A stretch of DNA of 64,000 bases from Paralvinella palmiformis (lineage: Eukaryota > Annelida > Polychaeta > Terebellida > Alvinellidae): positions 191,501-255,500 of the forward strand of contig JAODUP010000573.1 in the NCBI GenBank assembly GCA_025642065.1, read 5' to 3'. Position numbers and translations under genes: made by a program. Shown in pieces: positions 62,141-64,000 of this stretch. The number at the start of each line of letters is the position of its first letter. The stretch's first letter is position 1. The notes beneath the pieces are model-generated. The model searched no databases. It was not told where the DNA came from and worked only from the letters and a program-made list of their open reading frames with translations.

Positions 62141-63333
62141 GTTTTGGAAACAACTGGTTCTGTGGGAAGGATGGAAATGTTTCTATAAAGTGTCAAGGTG
62201 TCTTTTAGGTTTCATTGATAATTGTCCAATGATTCTAACTGTCTTAACATTTATCCAATCAAAATTGATATGGCATGCTAACTTGATATGATATTTTGTG
62301 AAGACTAGAAATAATTAGATATTATATTTGCATGTAAATATGGGTAATATAAAATGAGAACTGAAGGTTAAAGTATTATTATCTTTTAGTCAAACACCAT
62401 ATTATGTAGTTTAGTTATATATATATATAGACCAAAAATCTGTCCTGGAAACATCTCTCACCTGACGACTGTATCATGGCCATAAAGTATCAATTGTCAC
62501 ACATAAAGAATAAAACATATTGATATTGAACATTTCTCTCTCCAGTTTAAAGTACTCTGACCTTCTATTGTGTGACTAAATAAACATTTATGTTGATATA
62601 TCTGTTGTTAATATGATATAATATCACATCTGGTTAGTTATGTCATATCACATCTGTCTATTTATACCAGATTTAGAGAGTTATATTGTTAGTTAATCGT
62701 CATCTTACAGTTATACATCTGGCTAATATTGATTGCAGCATCTAGCTTTTAAACTACATTTTGAGAAAGATGTGAGAACAAAACCAAATAAGATCCGAGA
62801 AGCTTCTTCCTCTGATAGATAAGGGATATTTAAAGTTTATATCTAAAATAAGAAAATGTTATATAAATAAAATTTGATACAATGAAAATAATTGAATTAA
62901 TAGTCATGTTTGAAGTAAAATTTGCTCTTCATTATCTACCCATACGTGGTGTTATGTGTATATATACTTGGAAGTATTCATACCTGCTCCTTTATAACCC
63001 CCCCCCACACACACACACGTATACATACACACACACACCACCACATTATAGACACTAGTATTATCAACATTCTACAATATTTGTTTGTTTTCACTGATAT
63101 GTTTCTGACTGTAAGCCACTATCTCCTTGTTATTTCTATGTATAACTAGATCATGGTCACTGATATGCTGTGACCTGAAATATTCATAACCTAAAATATT
63201 TATCATAACAGACCAATATAAAGTGAAGTGTGTGTCTGCGCGCATGCTGAACAGAATATGAATGTGTCAGTAACTGTTTGTAAGATGTAGATCTTTGTGG
63301 ATGATTTTCAAAATAGTGTGTGTGTGTCAATGA

Positions 63334-63521
63334 TGATGATGATTGGTGTTTTACGGCCACTTTTGTGCACATGGTAGGCTAAATGGGCCGAGCGACCTCA
63401 AAATGTAATGAGACGAAGTGAAAGACGAAACAACCTTCAGATATGCCCACGCCGGGATTCGAACACGGGTGGTAGTGATCTGTGGTCCAGCACACTACCG
63501 CTAGACCACGGAGGCGCCCCA
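63334..63521 (-). mobile_element. tRNA-derived SINE (type A), young full-length copy
   Basis: On the minus strand a tRNA head (A box tggtctagcggtagtg, B box gtgttcgaatccc) leads into a body with tttcacttcgtctcatt and a tail cggcccatttagcctacc ending in (atc)n. A 15-bp direct repeat tgtgtgtgtcaatga flanks it at 63319-63333 and 63522-63536, the target-site duplication of LINE-driven insertion. Confidence 0.88.
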
Positions 63522-63611
63522 TGTGTGTGTCAATGAGAAATGTACTCTGTCAACATGAGATTATTCTGTAGGCAACTATAATTAGTATTTCTTTGTGGCT
63601 AATACTTGTAT

Positions 63612-63830
63612 CCCATACTGGCAGTATTTTAGACCAGACATAAAGTCCCTCATCTCATATTGTTAGTATTTTAGATTAGACATAAGGTTCCTCATTTCAT
63701 AATATCAGTATTTTAGACCAGATGCAAGTTTCCTCATCTCATTTTGTCAGTATTTTAGACCAGACATAAAGTTCCTCATCTCATATTGTTAGTATTTTAG
63801 ATCAGATATAGGGTTCCTCATGTCATATTT
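63612..63830 (+). repeat. ~46-bp tandem repeat, five copies
   Basis: Each unit has agtattttagaccagacata followed by gttcctcatctcata. Divergence between copies is moderate. Confidence 0.85.
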
Positions 63831-64000
63831 AGTTATTTGTTTGTCTGTTAATGATGTTTTGATGATTCAGTTTTGGTCTGACTACTAGAGTGTAATATAA
63901 TAGTTAATGAGTATGGTTTGAAGGTTTTGATAAGTACAAGGTGAGATGTTAATGAGTATAGGATTATAGATGTTGAGGAACATGAGTAAAGGATATTTGG

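Noticed and set aside
62741..62822. Third exon of the gene at 55741 (after ttgattgcag)
   Set aside because: Open for 27 codons in phase 0 but ends in TAA without a donor, and its composition is not convincing.

Overview
This is AT-rich metazoan nuclear DNA with intron-rich genes, GT-AG splicing, many (TA)n and (CA)n microsatellites, tRNA-derived SINEs and numerous short inverted-repeat transposons. The SINE and MITE types and the protein divergence suggest a lophotrochozoan, probably a gastropod mollusc, but this is inferred from style and not from a species marker.

Layout. Positions 1-8200 are intergenic and repeat-dominated: SINEs, several MITE-like inverted-repeat elements, and a decayed P-element/THAP9-type transposase near 5.9-6.8 kb. 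Positions 8218-23020 (minus strand) hold CCT8, the theta subunit of the cytosolic chaperonin TRiC/CCT. I resolved it into 17 coding exons (1638 nt with stop, 545 aa), all in phase. Positions 23021-23282 form a compact shared promoter. Positions 23283-53310 (plus strand) hold MACO1 (macoilin), resolved into 12 coding exons (1986 nt with stop, 661 aa), with a 3' UTR that may reach about 55.5 kb. Introns 1 and 2 are very long and full of repeats. They include a LINE reverse-transcriptase relic, foldback elements and two large minisatellites (50 bp and 66 bp units). They also contain several phase-compatible exon-like blocks on the minus strand that may be one or two undescribed antisense genes. 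Position 55741 starts a third plus-strand gene, of which two coding exons are visible before the window ends.

The two resolved genes are housekeeping (protein folding) and an ER/nuclear-membrane coiled-coil protein. They share a promoter but have no obvious functional link. The main interest lies in the non-coding architecture: a 2.4 kb CpG-rich minisatellite open on both strands, foldback elements whose arms are built from 15-bp subrepeats, a hAT-like MITE nested in a SINE, a recent SINE insertion with an intact 15-bp target duplication, and the candidate antisense exons. Exon boundaries were read by eye from splice signals, frame continuity and remembered family similarity. No database search was run.
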